Origin: Blastococcus aurantiacus
GTDB lineage: Bacteria > Actinomycetota > Actinomycetes > Mycobacteriales > Geodermatophilaceae
Length of the DNA stretch: 64,000 bases
Assembly (NCBI RefSeq): GCF_900102425.1
Contig: NZ_FNBT01000001.1
Location: 310,001 to 374,000 of the forward strand
Direction of reading: 5' to 3'
The first letter of the stretch is position 1, and each line of letters opens with the position of its first letter. Made by a program: the position numbers and the translations under genes. Shown piece after piece: positions 22,366 through 30,830 of this stretch. Below the pieces are notes generated by a model. It made no database searches. It worked only from the letters and a program-made list of their open reading frames with translations, and was not told the DNA's origin.

Positions 22366-23937
22366 ATGTATTCGCACCACCGCGGCCGGCGCGCCGTCGT
22401 ACCCAGCCTGCTCGCCGCGCTCACCCTCCTCGCCGCCGGCTGCACCTCCGACGGAGGCTCCGACGAGGAGGCGACGCCCTCGACGAGCAGCGCTCCGGCC
22501 GAGCCGACCGCGGAACCCATCGAGTGGGAGGACTGCAACGAGCCGCTCCAGCCGCTGATCGCCGGCCGCCCCGGGAGCGAGCGCGGGCTGTCGTTCGAGT
22601 GCGGGCAGGTGCCGGTGCCGATCAGCTACGACGAGCCCGAGGGCGAGCGCCTGCCGCTGACCCTGGTCCGCGCGGTGCACCCCGGCCAGACCGACCGCAT
22701 CGGCTCGCTGGTGATCAACCCCGGTGGCCCGGGCGGCTCCGGCGTCGACGCTGCCATCGGGCTGGCGCTCACCCTGCCCGAGGACGTGGTGCGGCGCTTC
22801 GACATCGTCGGCTTCGACCCCCGCGGCGTCTCCCTGTCCTCCCCCGTCGAATGCATCCCCGACGAGACGAAGGACCGGCTGATCGCGTCCGAGCCGCAGC
22901 CCACCAGCGCCGAGCAGCTGGACGACGTCTTCGGGCTGGCCCGCGAGGTCGCCGAGGACTGCGCCGAGCGCTACGAGTCGCCCGCCGCGCTGGGTGCCTT
23001 CAACACCGTCGACACCGCCCGCGACATGGACCTGCTCCGCGAGGCCCTGGGCGAGGAGCAGCTGACCTACCTCGGTTACTCCTACGGCACCACGCTGGGC
23101 TCGACCTACGCCGAGCTCTTCCCCGACCGGGTGCGCGCCTTCGTGCTCGACGCCGCGGTCGACCCCGACGCCGACGCGCGCGCCACGGCCGAGTCGCAGG
23201 CGGCGGGCCTGGAGGCCAGCTTCGACGCCTTCGCGCAGAACTGCCTGAGCCTCATCGCCGGGTGCCCCATCGGACCGGACCCCCGGTCGTTCGTCGAGGA
23301 GGTCATGCTGCAGGCGTCGCAGGGACCCATCCCGAGTGCCGCCGAGGGCGAGACCCGCCAGGCGACGCCGGGCGTCGTCCACACCGCCGTCGTGGCGGCG
23401 CTGTACGACACCCAGACGTGGCCGCAGCTGTCCCAGTCGCTGGCCGCCGCCCGCAACGGCGACGCCGCCGGGCTGTTCTCCCTCGCCGACAGCTACGCCG
23501 GCCGGCTCGAGGACGGGACCTACTCCAACCAGCTCGACGCCAACCTGGCGATCAACTGCGCGGACACCGACGAGGAGATCGAGACCGACGAGGTGCGCGC
23601 CCTGGCCGCCGAGTGGGACGCGGAGTACCCGCTGTTCGGTGCCGGCTCGGCCGCCGGGCTGTACACCTGCACCCCGTGGGAGGCCGAGCGCACCCCGCTC
23701 CCCCAGCGCGACGCGGAGGGCAGCGCGCCGATCCTCGTCGTCGGCAACTCCGGTGACCCGGTGACCCCGCTGCCGGGGGCGGTGGACATGGCCGAGCAGC
23801 TGGCCTCCGGCGTCCTGCTCACCTGGCAGGGGCAGGGGCACACCGCCTACCCGAAGAACCCGTGCGTCAACGACGCGGTGAACCGCTACCTCATCGACCT
23901 GGTGGTCCCCCTGGACGGGCTCACCTGCCCTGCGTGA
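22366..23937 (+). CDS. Secreted lipoprotein alpha/beta hydrolase (tripeptidyl aminopeptidase-like)
   Basis: 523 residues. The signal peptide ends in the lipobox LLAAGC (Cys about residue 26), so the protein is probably lipid-anchored outside the membrane, followed by a Ser/Thr/Pro/Glu linker. Hydrolase features: VINPGGPGGSG (oxyanion hole), VGFDPRGVSLSSPVEC, nucleophile elbow LGYSYGTTLG, GNSGDPVTPLPGAVDMAEQL (acid Asp in the TAP-like C-terminal domain) and GQGHTAY (His). Relatives are tripeptidyl aminopeptidases and mycobacterial CaeA/Hip1-like proteases. ATG 22366 is preferred: TAGGCT (22353-22358) ends 7 nt before it, predicting a leaderless mRNA. Confidence 0.9.
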   Translation: MYSHHRGRRAVVPSLLAALTLLAAGCTSDGGSDEEATPSTSSAPAEPTAEPIEWEDCNEPLQPLIAGRPGSERGLSFECGQVPVPISYDEPEGERLPLTLVRAVHPGQTDRIGSLVINPGGPGGSGVDAAIGLALTLPEDVVRRFDIVGFDPRGVSLSSPVECIPDETKDRLIASEPQPTSAEQLDDVFGLAREVAEDCAERYESPAALGAFNTVDTARDMDLLREALGEEQLTYLGYSYGTTLGSTYAELFPDRVRAFVLDAAVDPDADARATAESQAAGLEASFDAFAQNCLSLIAGCPIGPDPRSFVEEVMLQASQGPIPSAAEGETRQATPGVVHTAVVAALYDTQTWPQLSQSLAAARNGDAAGLFSLADSYAGRLEDGTYSNQLDANLAINCADTDEEIETDEVRALAAEWDAEYPLFGAGSAAGLYTCTPWEAERTPLPQRDAEGSAPILVVGNSGDPVTPLPGAVDMAEQLASGVLLTWQGQGHTAYPKNPCVNDAVNRYLIDLVVPLDGLTCPA

Positions 23938-23990
23938 GACTCGGACCCCGGCCGAGGGAAGGCTCTGCCGCTGACGGAACGGGCAGGTGG

Positions 23991-25064
23991 ATGGCGAGCA
24001 GCAAGGACGCGGTGATCCTCGACGTCGCGGGGCACGAGGTGCGCGTCTCCAGCCCGGAGAAGCCGTACTTCGCCGAGAAGGGCATCCGCAAGATCGACGT
24101 CGTCGAGTACTTCGTCGCCGTCGGCGAGGGCATCCTGTTCGCCCTCGAGGACCGGCCGACGACGCTCGAGCGCTGGCCCGGCGGGGTGTTCGAGGGCGCC
24201 CGGCTGTCCACCCGCGTGGACAACACCGGCGACGCGTTCTACCAGAAGCGGGTGCCCAAGAACGCCCCGCCGTGGGTGCCCACGGCGCACATCACCTTCC
24301 CCAGCGGCCGGACCGCCGACGAGATCGCCCCGGACTCCGTCGCCGTCGTCGCGTGGTGCGCCAACCTCGGCACGCTGACGTTCCACCCCTGGCCGGTGAG
24401 CAAGGCCGACGTCGAGTCGCCGAACCAGATCCGCATCGACCTGGACCCGCAGCCGGGCACCGACTTCTCCGACGCCGTGTGGGTGGCCCCGCACGTCCGG
24501 GAGCTGCTGCACGAGTTCGGCATGGAGGGCTGGCCGAAGACCTCGGGCGGCCGCGGCGTGCACATCTACGTGCCGATCCAGCCCCGGTGGACCTTCACCG
24601 ACGTCCGCCGCGCGGTCATCGCCTTCGGCCGCGAGCTCGAACGGCGCCTTCCCGACCGCGTGACGATGTCGTGGTGGAAGGAGGAGCGTGGCGAGAAGAT
24701 CTTCATCGACTACAACCAGATGGCCCGGGACCGCACGATCGCCTCGGCGTACTCCATCCGGCCAAGGCCGCACGCCCCGGTGTCCGCACCCGTCGACTGG
24801 GACGAGCTGCCCGACGTCACGCCCTTCGACTTCGACGTCCTGAGCATGCCGGCGCGATTCCGGGAGGTCGGCGACAAGCACGCCGGTCTCGCCGACCACG
24901 CGTTCGGCATCGAGCCGCTGCTGGAGCTGGCCGAGCGCCAGGCGAAGGACGACGGCATGGGCGACCTGCCCTATCCGCCGGACTACCCGAAGATGCCCGG
25001 CGAGCCGATGCGCGTGCAGCCCAGCCGCGCCAAGCGTCCTGCCAGCGACAATGCCTCAGGCTGA
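23991..25064 (+). CDS. LigD-type DNA polymerase/primase domain protein (PolDom)
   Basis: 357 residues, about 300 of them the archaeo-eukaryotic-primase-like polymerase domain of bacterial NHEJ LigD. Motifs: VSSPEKPYF, YYQKRVPK-type FYQKRVPKNAPPW, IRIDLDPQPGTDF with the two catalytic Asp, KTSGGRGVHIYVPI (nucleotide binding) and FIDYNQMARDRTIASAYSIRP. Such enzymes fill gaps with ribo- or deoxynucleotides at breaks. It lacks ligase and phosphoesterase domains, so it would need a separate ligase; LigC lies two genes upstream. AGGTGG precedes the ATG. It is the last intact gene before the integrase remnant and the accessory block. Confidence 0.92.
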   Translation: MASSKDAVILDVAGHEVRVSSPEKPYFAEKGIRKIDVVEYFVAVGEGILFALEDRPTTLERWPGGVFEGARLSTRVDNTGDAFYQKRVPKNAPPWVPTAHITFPSGRTADEIAPDSVAVVAWCANLGTLTFHPWPVSKADVESPNQIRIDLDPQPGTDFSDAVWVAPHVRELLHEFGMEGWPKTSGGRGVHIYVPIQPRWTFTDVRRAVIAFGRELERRLPDRVTMSWWKEERGEKIFIDYNQMARDRTIASAYSIRPRPHAPVSAPVDWDELPDVTPFDFDVLSMPARFREVGDKHAGLADHAFGIEPLLELAERQAKDDGMGDLPYPPDYPKMPGEPMRVQPSRAKRPASDNASG

Positions 25065-25113
25065 CGCACCGGCGCTGGTAGCGCACCGCTCGTTCGTTCG
25101 ATGACCTCCGCCC

Positions 25114-25323
25114 ATGGCGGTGCGACTGGAAAACCTTCTCGCGTCCTTCCGTCGGCACCTGCGCGCGGCCAGCAAGGCGCCGCGGACCATCGAGCTGTAA
25201 GGCCAGAGCGTCCGCTACTTCAGCCGCTGGCTGGCCGAGCACGACCGATGGCCGCGAGTGCCGGCGGTGGTGAAAACCAAGGCCAGGCGGTCCAGCGCGT
25301 GGCCGCTGGGCCGCGGGTGCTGA
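25114..25323 (+). pseudogene. Remnant of a tyrosine recombinase (phage integrase, SAM-like N-terminal domain)
   Basis: Read through one stop, the frame gives MAVRLENLLASFRRHLRAAS and KAPRTIEL, then a TAA at 25198-25200, then GQSVRYFSRWLAEHD. This matches the core-binding N-terminal domain of tyrosine recombinases, where the stop occupies the usual Tyr of the ...TIELY... motif (TAC/TAT to TAA). After about 45 domain residues the similarity is lost and the frame ends at TGA 25321. The whole catalytic domain with its R-H-R-Y residues is missing. This marks an old insertion at the edge of the signalling block. Just upstream, GCTGGTAGCGCACC (25073-25086) resembles a tRNA D-arm, but no tRNA folds here. 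Confidence 0.7.
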
Positions 25324-25349
25324 GGCACCGGCCGTGGCGGCGCCTCAGC
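25319..25349. terminator. Hairpin between the integrase remnant and the accessory block
   Basis: GCTGAGGC/GCCTCAGC, 8 bp, loop 15 nt. It lies between converging transcription units and could serve both strands. Confidence 0.5.
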
Positions 25350-25415
25350 CTTCCCCGCTGACCCTCGACATGCGGTCCGGCGTACGGTGCAGGACTCGGC
25401 GCTGACCTTCTCCGG

Positions 25416-25772
25416 TCAGGAACCTCCGTCGGGGCGCGGCTCGTAATCTGCCTGGCGTGCCGGTGCGGTCTCGTTGAGAAGTTGGTCCATGAGCCGGCGG
25501 ACGCGTTCATCGCTCGGGCCGTCCAGTGCTGTGGGTGTGGACAGCGGGATCAGATGACTGCGGTACTGCTCGGTGAGCGCTTCGTTGAGGGCCTGGGCGA
25601 GGACGTCCTGCTGGAAGGGCTCCAGGGGCACCAGGCCCTGCAGGTAGCCATCGAGGTCGAAGGCGTCCCCGGTGCCGCCGAGGGCCAGGTAGCGCAGCCA
25701 CAGGTCCTGGACGGTCAGCTGCGCGCGGACCCGGGCTGCGTCCATACGCCGGTGGCGCTCGTGGCTGGTCAT
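25416..25772 (-). CDS. Conserved hypothetical protein next to a GAF-ANTAR gene
   Basis: 118 residues, all-helical in appearance, with no membrane segment. It contains LTVQDLWLRYLALGGTGDAF, DLDGYLQGLVPLEP and QQDVLAQALNEALTEQYR. I recall similar short proteins beside ANTAR genes in related actinobacteria but know no function. The start codon lies 13 nt after the GAF-ANTAR gene stop on the same strand, so the two are probably cotranscribed. Possible roles are a partner or adaptor of the ANTAR protein; this is inference from position only. Confidence 0.7.
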   Translation of the reverse strand: MTSHERHRRMDAARVRAQLTVQDLWLRYLALGGTGDAFDLDGYLQGLVPLEPFQQDVLAQALNEALTEQYRSHLIPLSTPTALDGPSDERVRRLMDQLLNETAPARQADYEPRPDGGS

Positions 25773-25785
25773 CGTCGTCGAGTGC

Positions 25786-26565
25786 TCAGTTGTCGGCGTG
25801 GTCGTTGTTGCGGGTGGCCACCAGGCTGAGCAGCGCGCTGGCGATCTCCTCGACAGGGCGGCCGGTGCGGTTCGCTGTGGCGGCCAGGGTGGCGAACGCC
25901 TCCTGCCGGTTCGCCGCGCCCTGCGCCAGGAGCACGCCGGTGGCCTGGGCTACCGCGTCCCGGCCGGCCAGGGCGTCGGTGAGCTGGCGGCTGAGCCGGC
26001 GTGCCTCAACCAGGCTCTGGGTGTTGGCCAGCAGGATCGCGGCTTGGGAGGCCAGCAGGCGCATGACCTGCTCGTCGTGGGGCCCATAGTTCATCGGGCG
26101 CTCGCAGTAGACCTTCATGGCGCCGATGGACTCATCGCCGGTCACCAGGGGCGTGCTCAGCACCGAGCGCACTCCCAACCGACTGACCGCCTGATTCCAC
26201 CTCGGCCAGCGGCCGTCGGTGGTAGTGTCGTCGATGCGCACCGGTTCCCGGGTGGCCCAGGCGGTCAGGCACGGGCCCTCGTCGAACTCGTACTGCAGAG
26301 CGTCGGCCTGCTCGGCCGCGGCGTTGGACGCGGCCTTGGACCGTTTGCCGTGCTCGTCCACGAGGGTGACAGCGGCCCCGAGCGTGCCGGCAGTGGTGGT
26401 CGCAGCGAGCGTGGTGACCAGCTCGAGTGCGGTGTCGACGGTCTCGCGAGACAGCAGCAGACCGCTCATCTGGCTCAGCGCCCAGGTGAGGTCCACCGGT
26501 GGCGGCGTGCCGGGCTCGCGGAGTTGCGCTGGTGTCGGGTGCGCAGGGCTGGTGGGGTCGGTCAT
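25786..26565 (-). CDS. GAF and ANTAR domain-containing regulator
   Basis: 259 residues. The GAF domain spans about residues 40-180: TLGAAVTLVDEHGKRSKAAS, LQYEFDEGPCLTAW, TDGRWPRWNQAVSRLGVRSV and GAMKVYCERPMNYG. A C-terminal ANTAR-like three-helix domain follows: LTDALAGRDAVAQATGVLLA, then AFATLAATANRTGRPVEEIA. ANTAR proteins bind paired hairpins in nascent mRNA and prevent termination, while GAF senses a small ligand or redox state. The ANTAR core is somewhat diverged (AQATG instead of the usual EQAKG). Downstream on the same strand is a small conserved gene; a second GAF-ANTAR gene lies 103 nt upstream. Confidence 0.88.
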   Translation of the reverse strand: MTDPTSPAHPTPAQLREPGTPPPVDLTWALSQMSGLLLSRETVDTALELVTTLAATTTAGTLGAAVTLVDEHGKRSKAASNAAAEQADALQYEFDEGPCLTAWATREPVRIDDTTTDGRWPRWNQAVSRLGVRSVLSTPLVTGDESIGAMKVYCERPMNYGPHDEQVMRLLASQAAILLANTQSLVEARRLSRQLTDALAGRDAVAQATGVLLAQGAANRQEAFATLAATANRTGRPVEEIASALLSLVATRNNDHADN

Positions 26566-26668
26566 CGGTGATCCCGTCCGGCAGTGGCTGTCGATGTCGG
26601 TGTCGCGTACGGCAGGCGGTGCTGTGCTCGCCGGGGGGCAGTGTCTGTACCGCCGGCGGAAGGGCGCA

Positions 26669-27388
26669 TCAAAGCTTCAGTTCACCGGTGAGCACCAGGT
26701 GCTCGGCCAGGTCGCGAACCTTCTGGTTGGTCCGCATGGAGGCGCCGGCCAGCATCCGGAAGGCCTGGTCGGGAGTGAGCTTGTGTCGCTCGATCAAGAT
26801 CCCCTTAGCCTGCTCGATGGCCGCCCGGGACTCCATCGCCGCCCGCATGTTCTCCGCCTGGTCTCGGGCGTCCTGCAGAGCGTCGAGGTTGGTCAGCGCG
26901 ACCCCGGCGTAGGCGGCGAACTCGCAGACGTCCTGCCGGTGCTCGTCGGAGAAGGCGCCGGCGACCGGGAAGTACACGTTCAGGCACGCGGCCAGTTGCA
27001 CGGCAGGGACCGGCACCGCCAGCGCACTCAACGCCCCCTGCTGAAGGAAGGTAGCGATGTACTCCGGCCACCGGTCCTCCGCGCGGCCGTCGGTGATCTC
27101 GATGAGCTGGCCGCTGAGGGCCGCGTCCATGCAGGGGCCGTAGCCCTGCTCGTACTGCATCTCATCCAGGTGCAGCGCCAGCTCTCCGGTGAAGGCCGCG
27201 GTGGTCGGCCGCCGCTGGCGCACCACCGTGATCGAGACCTCCGCGCCGGCCGGCAGCACGCCCTTGACCGCACCGACGACGCGCTCCAGCACCGACTGGA
27301 CGTTCTCCTCGGCCAGCACCAGCCGGGCGAGCTCGTCGAGCGCCTCCCGGGTGCCCCGCAGGTTGGAACTGTCCACGGAATCGGTCAC
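26669..27388 (-). CDS. GAF and ANTAR domain-containing regulator
   Basis: 239 residues from a GTG start. GAF features are VSITVVRQRRPTTAAFTGEL, LDEMQYEQGYGPCMDAALSG and DRWPEYIATFLQQGALSALA. The ANTAR domain is canonical: SRAAIEQAKGILIERHKLTP, DQAFRMLAGAS and NQKVRDLAEHLVLTG. Together they suggest a cytoplasmic sensor that controls transcription antitermination. The longer in-frame reading upstream of 27388 looks non-coding, so the GTG with GAGAGG about 10 nt upstream is chosen. It is divergent from the Crp/Fnr gene. A decayed paralog of its GAF domain lies at 31869-32190. Confidence 0.9.
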   Translation of the reverse strand: MTDSVDSSNLRGTREALDELARLVLAEENVQSVLERVVGAVKGVLPAGAEVSITVVRQRRPTTAAFTGELALHLDEMQYEQGYGPCMDAALSGQLIEITDGRAEDRWPEYIATFLQQGALSALAVPVPAVQLAACLNVYFPVAGAFSDEHRQDVCEFAAYAGVALTNLDALQDARDQAENMRAAMESRAAIEQAKGILIERHKLTPDQAFRMLAGASMRTNQKVRDLAEHLVLTGELKL

Positions 27389-27782
27389 CGACGTGGCCCT
27401 CTCTAGTCCGGCCGCCTGCAGCCGCTGCACACCGGCGGGACATCGAAACCCCGCCAGCACGTTGAACGATGACGGCGACCGCTCAAGGCCCGCAGGACGG
27501 CCACCCCGGGGCTGGAGTGGAGACGTCAACGGAACCAACTGACACCACTGGGCGCACTCGCGGCTCGCCGGGCAGGTCCGGTGGATGTTGTGCACGGTAC
27601 CCGACACTGCCCCTGGCGGTGACCCGAGCGACGCGGGTCGGCGGGGCTGGTCGGGCCTGTGCCACGATGTGATCGCCCCGCACGCAGGAGCAGCCTCCGC
27701 CTGAGCACGTAGACCGTGACGAGGGAGCACGCCATCCCGCCGTCGGTCCGGCTTCAGCAGCACCGCACGGAGGGAGCCACCC
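27389..27782. promoter_or_regulatory. Divergent intergenic region (GAF-ANTAR / Crp-Fnr)
   Basis: 394 nt without a supported coding frame. A minus-strand TTGACG (about 27530-27525) is a possible -35. GATGTGATCG near 27665 is a half-site-like sequence that could bind the adjacent Crp/Fnr protein. No ANTAR-type twin hairpin could be confirmed by eye. Confidence 0.3.
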
Positions 27783-28499
27783 GTGGCCATTGATCCCGCC
27801 ACCGCACGCCGCAACGCCGTCCTGGGCGGACTGGCTGACCAACACCTCGCCCCGCTTCTGCCCGATCTGCAGCAGACGGAGCTGGCGCTGGGGCAGGTGC
27901 TGCACGAGCCCGGCGAGCCGATTTCGACCGTCTACTTCCCGCTCGCCGGCGTCGTTTCCGTCGTCGCCGACCTGGGCGCCGATCAGGTTGTGGAGACCGC
28001 CACCCTCGGCCGCGAGGGCATCGTCGGCATCTCGGTGTTCCTCGGCGCCACCACGCCGACCGAACGCTCCCTCGTGCAGGTGGCCGGCCAAGCGCTGACC
28101 ATGAGCGCCGATGATTTCCGTGAGCAGATCGCCGTTGTCGATGGCCCGCTGACCGGCATGCTCCGCCGCGCGGCGCAGGCCATGTTCACCCAGTTGGCCC
28201 GCAACGCCGCCTGTAACCGGGTCCACCCTGTGCGCCAACGTGCCGCCCGGTGGCTGCTCATGACCGCCGACCGCATGGACAGCGCCAGTTTCGACCTCAC
28301 GCAGCACTTCCTCGCCCAGATGCTCGCGGTGCGCCGCACCTCGGTGAACGAGGTCGCGCAATCGCTGGCCCAGGACGGCTGCATCACCTACACCCGGGGC
28401 GCGATCACCATCACCGACCGACGGCGCCTGCAGCACCAGGCATGCAGCTGCTACGAGGTGATCCGCCAGGCCACCGACGCCGCGCTGGCGGCCCCGTGA
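27783..28499 (+). CDS. Crp/Fnr family transcriptional regulator
   Basis: 238 residues. The N-terminal cupin-like effector domain includes LADQHLAPLLPDLQQTELAL, GEPISTVYFPLAGVVSVV and TATLGREGIVGISVFLG. The long dimer helix is followed by a winged helix: RQRAARWLLMTADRM, LTQHFLAQMLAVRRTSVNEV and DGCITYTRGAITITDRRRL. It lacks the Cys cluster of FNR and the canonical RTA phosphate cassette of CRP, so the signal is unknown. This resembles the rhizobial and actinobacterial Crp group found with PP2C/STAS genes. The GTG start has GGAGG 9 nt upstream. Confidence 0.88.
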   Translation: MAIDPATARRNAVLGGLADQHLAPLLPDLQQTELALGQVLHEPGEPISTVYFPLAGVVSVVADLGADQVVETATLGREGIVGISVFLGATTPTERSLVQVAGQALTMSADDFREQIAVVDGPLTGMLRRAAQAMFTQLARNAACNRVHPVRQRAARWLLMTADRMDSASFDLTQHFLAQMLAVRRTSVNEVAQSLAQDGCITYTRGAITITDRRRLQHQACSCYEVIRQATDAALAAP

Positions 28500-28681
28500 G
28501 CGCCCAGGGTCCGCATGGACGCCTCACCGGCCGTCCGCGCTTCCCGGCACGACCGAATGGCCACCGGGGGGCCGTGCGGCTACCGTCGGACCCGGGTCGA
28601 ATGCCCGGCCCGATCTGCGCTGAGCTGCGAGCCGTCCGTATGACCAGGTCGCTGCCGGCGCATGCGAGCCCGGGACGTGAC

Positions 28682-29191
28682 ATGCAGTCAGCCACTCTCA
28701 GCGATGCCTCACCACTACCAGTACTCCTCCTTGAGCCCGTGGCAGGGATGGGGCTGGACCTGCACGTAACGGCCGGGCGCATCGTTCTCACCGGCGAACT
28801 GGACCGGGCAACCTGCGGCCATCTCGTCGCTGCCTGCCCGATGCTGGTCGCGGCCACCCCTGCGGTGTGGGTCGTGGACCTCACTGACCTCACCTTCTGC
28901 GACGCCTCCGGCCTGCGGGCGCTAGTGGCGTTGCGGCGGGCTGCGGCGGACGCCGGGGCTGCCGTCGTCCTGAACGGCGCACGCCCGCTGCTACGACGCC
29001 TGCTGGCATTCGTCAGCCTCAGTGATGTGGTGGCACCGGTCCTGCCGGCGGCGCCCACTCCGGCTGCGTCCAGCTCTGGGCGTCCTCCAGCGGTCCACCT
29101 AGCGTCCTTGGACACGGCGCGAGCCCGCAGCAGCCAGGCGCGATCAGCGGGGCCAGCGGCCGGCGCTGACGCTCGTGCGGCCCGGCGCTAG
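28682..29191 (+). CDS. STAS domain protein (anti-sigma factor antagonist)
   Basis: 169 residues. The STAS domain runs from about residue 20 to 115: LDLHVTAGRIVLTGELDRAT, WVVDLTDLTFCDASGLRALV and GARPLLRRLLAFVSLSDVV. The Ser in CDASGL is the phosphorylation site by which an RsbW-type kinase would inactivate it and a PP2C phosphatase reactivate it. A Pro/Ala/Arg-rich tail of about 50 residues is unusual and may be disordered. The start is uncertain, since ATG 28640 is also in frame; neither has a strong Shine-Dalgarno. Two PP2C phosphatases and two HATPase proteins nearby are candidate partners. Confidence 0.83.
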   Translation: MQSATLSDASPLPVLLLEPVAGMGLDLHVTAGRIVLTGELDRATCGHLVAACPMLVAATPAVWVVDLTDLTFCDASGLRALVALRRAAADAGAAVVLNGARPLLRRLLAFVSLSDVVAPVLPAAPTPAASSSGRPPAVHLASLDTARARSSQARSAGPAAGADARAARR

Positions 29192-29192
29192 C

Positions 29193-29210
29193 GGGACGCC
29201 TGAGCGTCCC
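29193..29210 (+). terminator. Short hairpin after the STAS gene
   Basis: GGGACGC-CTGA-GCGTCCC, 7-bp stem with a 4-nt loop, beginning 2 nt after the stop codon. Confidence 0.55.
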
Positions 29211-29451
29211 CACCCGCTCGCAACGTGGCCTCCGCCCGGCCGCCGCCGACTGCCGCGGTCGCGTGGAGATGCCGCGCGGCTCTCCCGCCGACGCTCGACC
29301 CGTTGACCATCGCGTCGGGGCCGAGGTCCCCGAATGCATGCTGGCCGACGGTCACGATCGGCGCTGTGTGCCGGGAACCGCACCGAGGTGCTGAGCCTGC
29401 CCCGGCAGATCGCGAGCTCCGCCGAGGACTGACACCGATACGGTCAGTGCG

Positions 29452-30660
29452 GTGCTGAACAGAGAGGCCGGAGGCCCTGCGACCGAGTCGCTGAGGTCAC
29501 TTCTCGCCGCGTGCCACCTACTGGCGCCCGACGAGCTAGCCGCAACCGTCGCTGACCGCTGCACACAGCTGGGTGCCCGCGAGACGGTGCTGTACCTGGC
29601 CGACTACGAACAGGTCACCCTGCTACCTGTGCCCGGCCTTGGCGTGCCCGAACGTCAGGAGCTGCCCATCGAGGGCACGCTGGCGGGGCGTGCGTTCCAG
29701 CGCGTGGAGGTGGTCGGCAGCGCTGGGGAGCACGGCTACCGGCTGTGGATGCCGCTGCTGGACGGCGTGGAGCGCCTCGGTGTCGCCGAGCTGCTTCTGC
29801 TCGAGGAGCCCACCGATGAACAGCGAGACCTGCTGTGGGCCTTCGTCACCCTCACCGCCGAGCTGATCGTCGTCCGCGACGCCTATTCCGACGTGTTCTC
29901 GCGCCTCCGCCGCCGCAGAACCCTGTCCCTGGCCGCGGAGATGCAGTGGGAGCTGCTGCCGCCGATGTCTTTCGGAGCCGACCGCGTCGTCATCACCGGT
30001 GGCCTGGCGCCCGCGTACGACATCGGCGGGGACTCTTTCGACTACGCGGTCAACGGCGACACCGCCGAGTTGCTCGTCCTCGACGCGGTAGGGCACGGGT
30101 TACCGGCCGCAATCCTGGCCACCGTGGCGATCGGCGCCTATCGGCACGCCCGCCGCAACGCACTCGACCTGCCGGACATCGCCGCGGCGATCGACGCGGC
30201 GATCGCCGGGCAGATCGGCGGCAGCCAGTTCGCCACCGCGGTGCTCATCCGGCTCGACTTGCGGACCGGCCGGCTGCGGTGGATCAACGCCGGCCATCCG
30301 AACCCGCTGATTCTGCGCGGGACGTCCCTGGTGCGGCCTCCGGCCTCCCCCCCGACCCGTCCGCTCGGACTGCAAGAGGACACGCCCGCCTGCTGCGAGA
30401 CCCGGCTGGAACCCGGTGACCGGCTGCTGCTCTACACCGACGGCATCACAGAGGCCCGCTCACCGACCGGAGAGTTCTTCGGTGAACTGCGCTTGGCGGA
30501 CTTCGTCAGCGCGGCTGTGGCCGCCGGCCTCCCGTCACCGGAGACCGTTCGCCGGTTGATGCGCCACGTCCTGAGCCACCAGGCCGACCAACTCCAGGAT
30601 GACGCCACAATCGTCGTCCTGGAGTGGCTGACTGTGGCACCACGCCGGGTGCTGCCCTAG
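29452..30660 (+). CDS. SpoIIE-type PP2C serine phosphatase with N-terminal GAF-like domain
   Basis: 402 residues. The N-terminal 160 residues look GAF-like (ARETVLYLADYEQVTLLPVP...GEHGYRLWMPLLDGVERLGV). A short coiled linker, RLRRRRTLSLAAEMQW, leads to the PP2C domain. All metal-binding acidic residues are in place: YDIGGDSFDY, LDAVGHGLPAA, LLYTDGITEARS and QDDATIVVLEW. It should dephosphorylate a STAS protein such as the one at 28682 in a partner switch. The GTG lies 7 nt after a TACGGT -10 box (29439-29444), suggesting a leaderless mRNA. The 240 nt upstream hold no gene. A paralog lies at 33058. Confidence 0.92.
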   Translation: MLNREAGGPATESLRSLLAACHLLAPDELAATVADRCTQLGARETVLYLADYEQVTLLPVPGLGVPERQELPIEGTLAGRAFQRVEVVGSAGEHGYRLWMPLLDGVERLGVAELLLLEEPTDEQRDLLWAFVTLTAELIVVRDAYSDVFSRLRRRRTLSLAAEMQWELLPPMSFGADRVVITGGLAPAYDIGGDSFDYAVNGDTAELLVLDAVGHGLPAAILATVAIGAYRHARRNALDLPDIAAAIDAAIAGQIGGSQFATAVLIRLDLRTGRLRWINAGHPNPLILRGTSLVRPPASPPTRPLGLQEDTPACCETRLEPGDRLLLYTDGITEARSPTGEFFGELRLADFVSAAVAAGLPSPETVRRLMRHVLSHQADQLQDDATIVVLEWLTVAPRRVLP

Positions 30661-30830
30661 CTCCCCACGCGGCCGCCGGTGCCAACGGCCGTCACCGCGC
30701 TACGACCTTCGTGCGGCCGGGGCAGGTGCGTGCTAGGAATGGCAGCCGACGGCCAGCAGGGCGAGTCGTCGTCGGACCGGCCGGGAACGATGCCCTCGAA
30801 CAGCCGGTCCCAGAGCGCGAACACGCAGGA

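Noticed and set aside
25065-25100. tRNA gene or half-tRNA att site next to the integrase remnant
   Set aside because: Only a D-arm-like GCTGGTAGCGCACC is present; the D-loop is too short and no anticodon, T-arm or acceptor stem can be folded.
27389-27814. 142-codon N-terminal extension of the GAF-ANTAR protein at 26669
   Set aside because: The upstream text is low-complexity and unlike any domain; the GTG at 27388 starts the family-like sequence.
29211-29451. Small gene between STAS and PP2C
   Set aside because: No frame with a credible start and residue composition; the region ends in the PP2C promoter.
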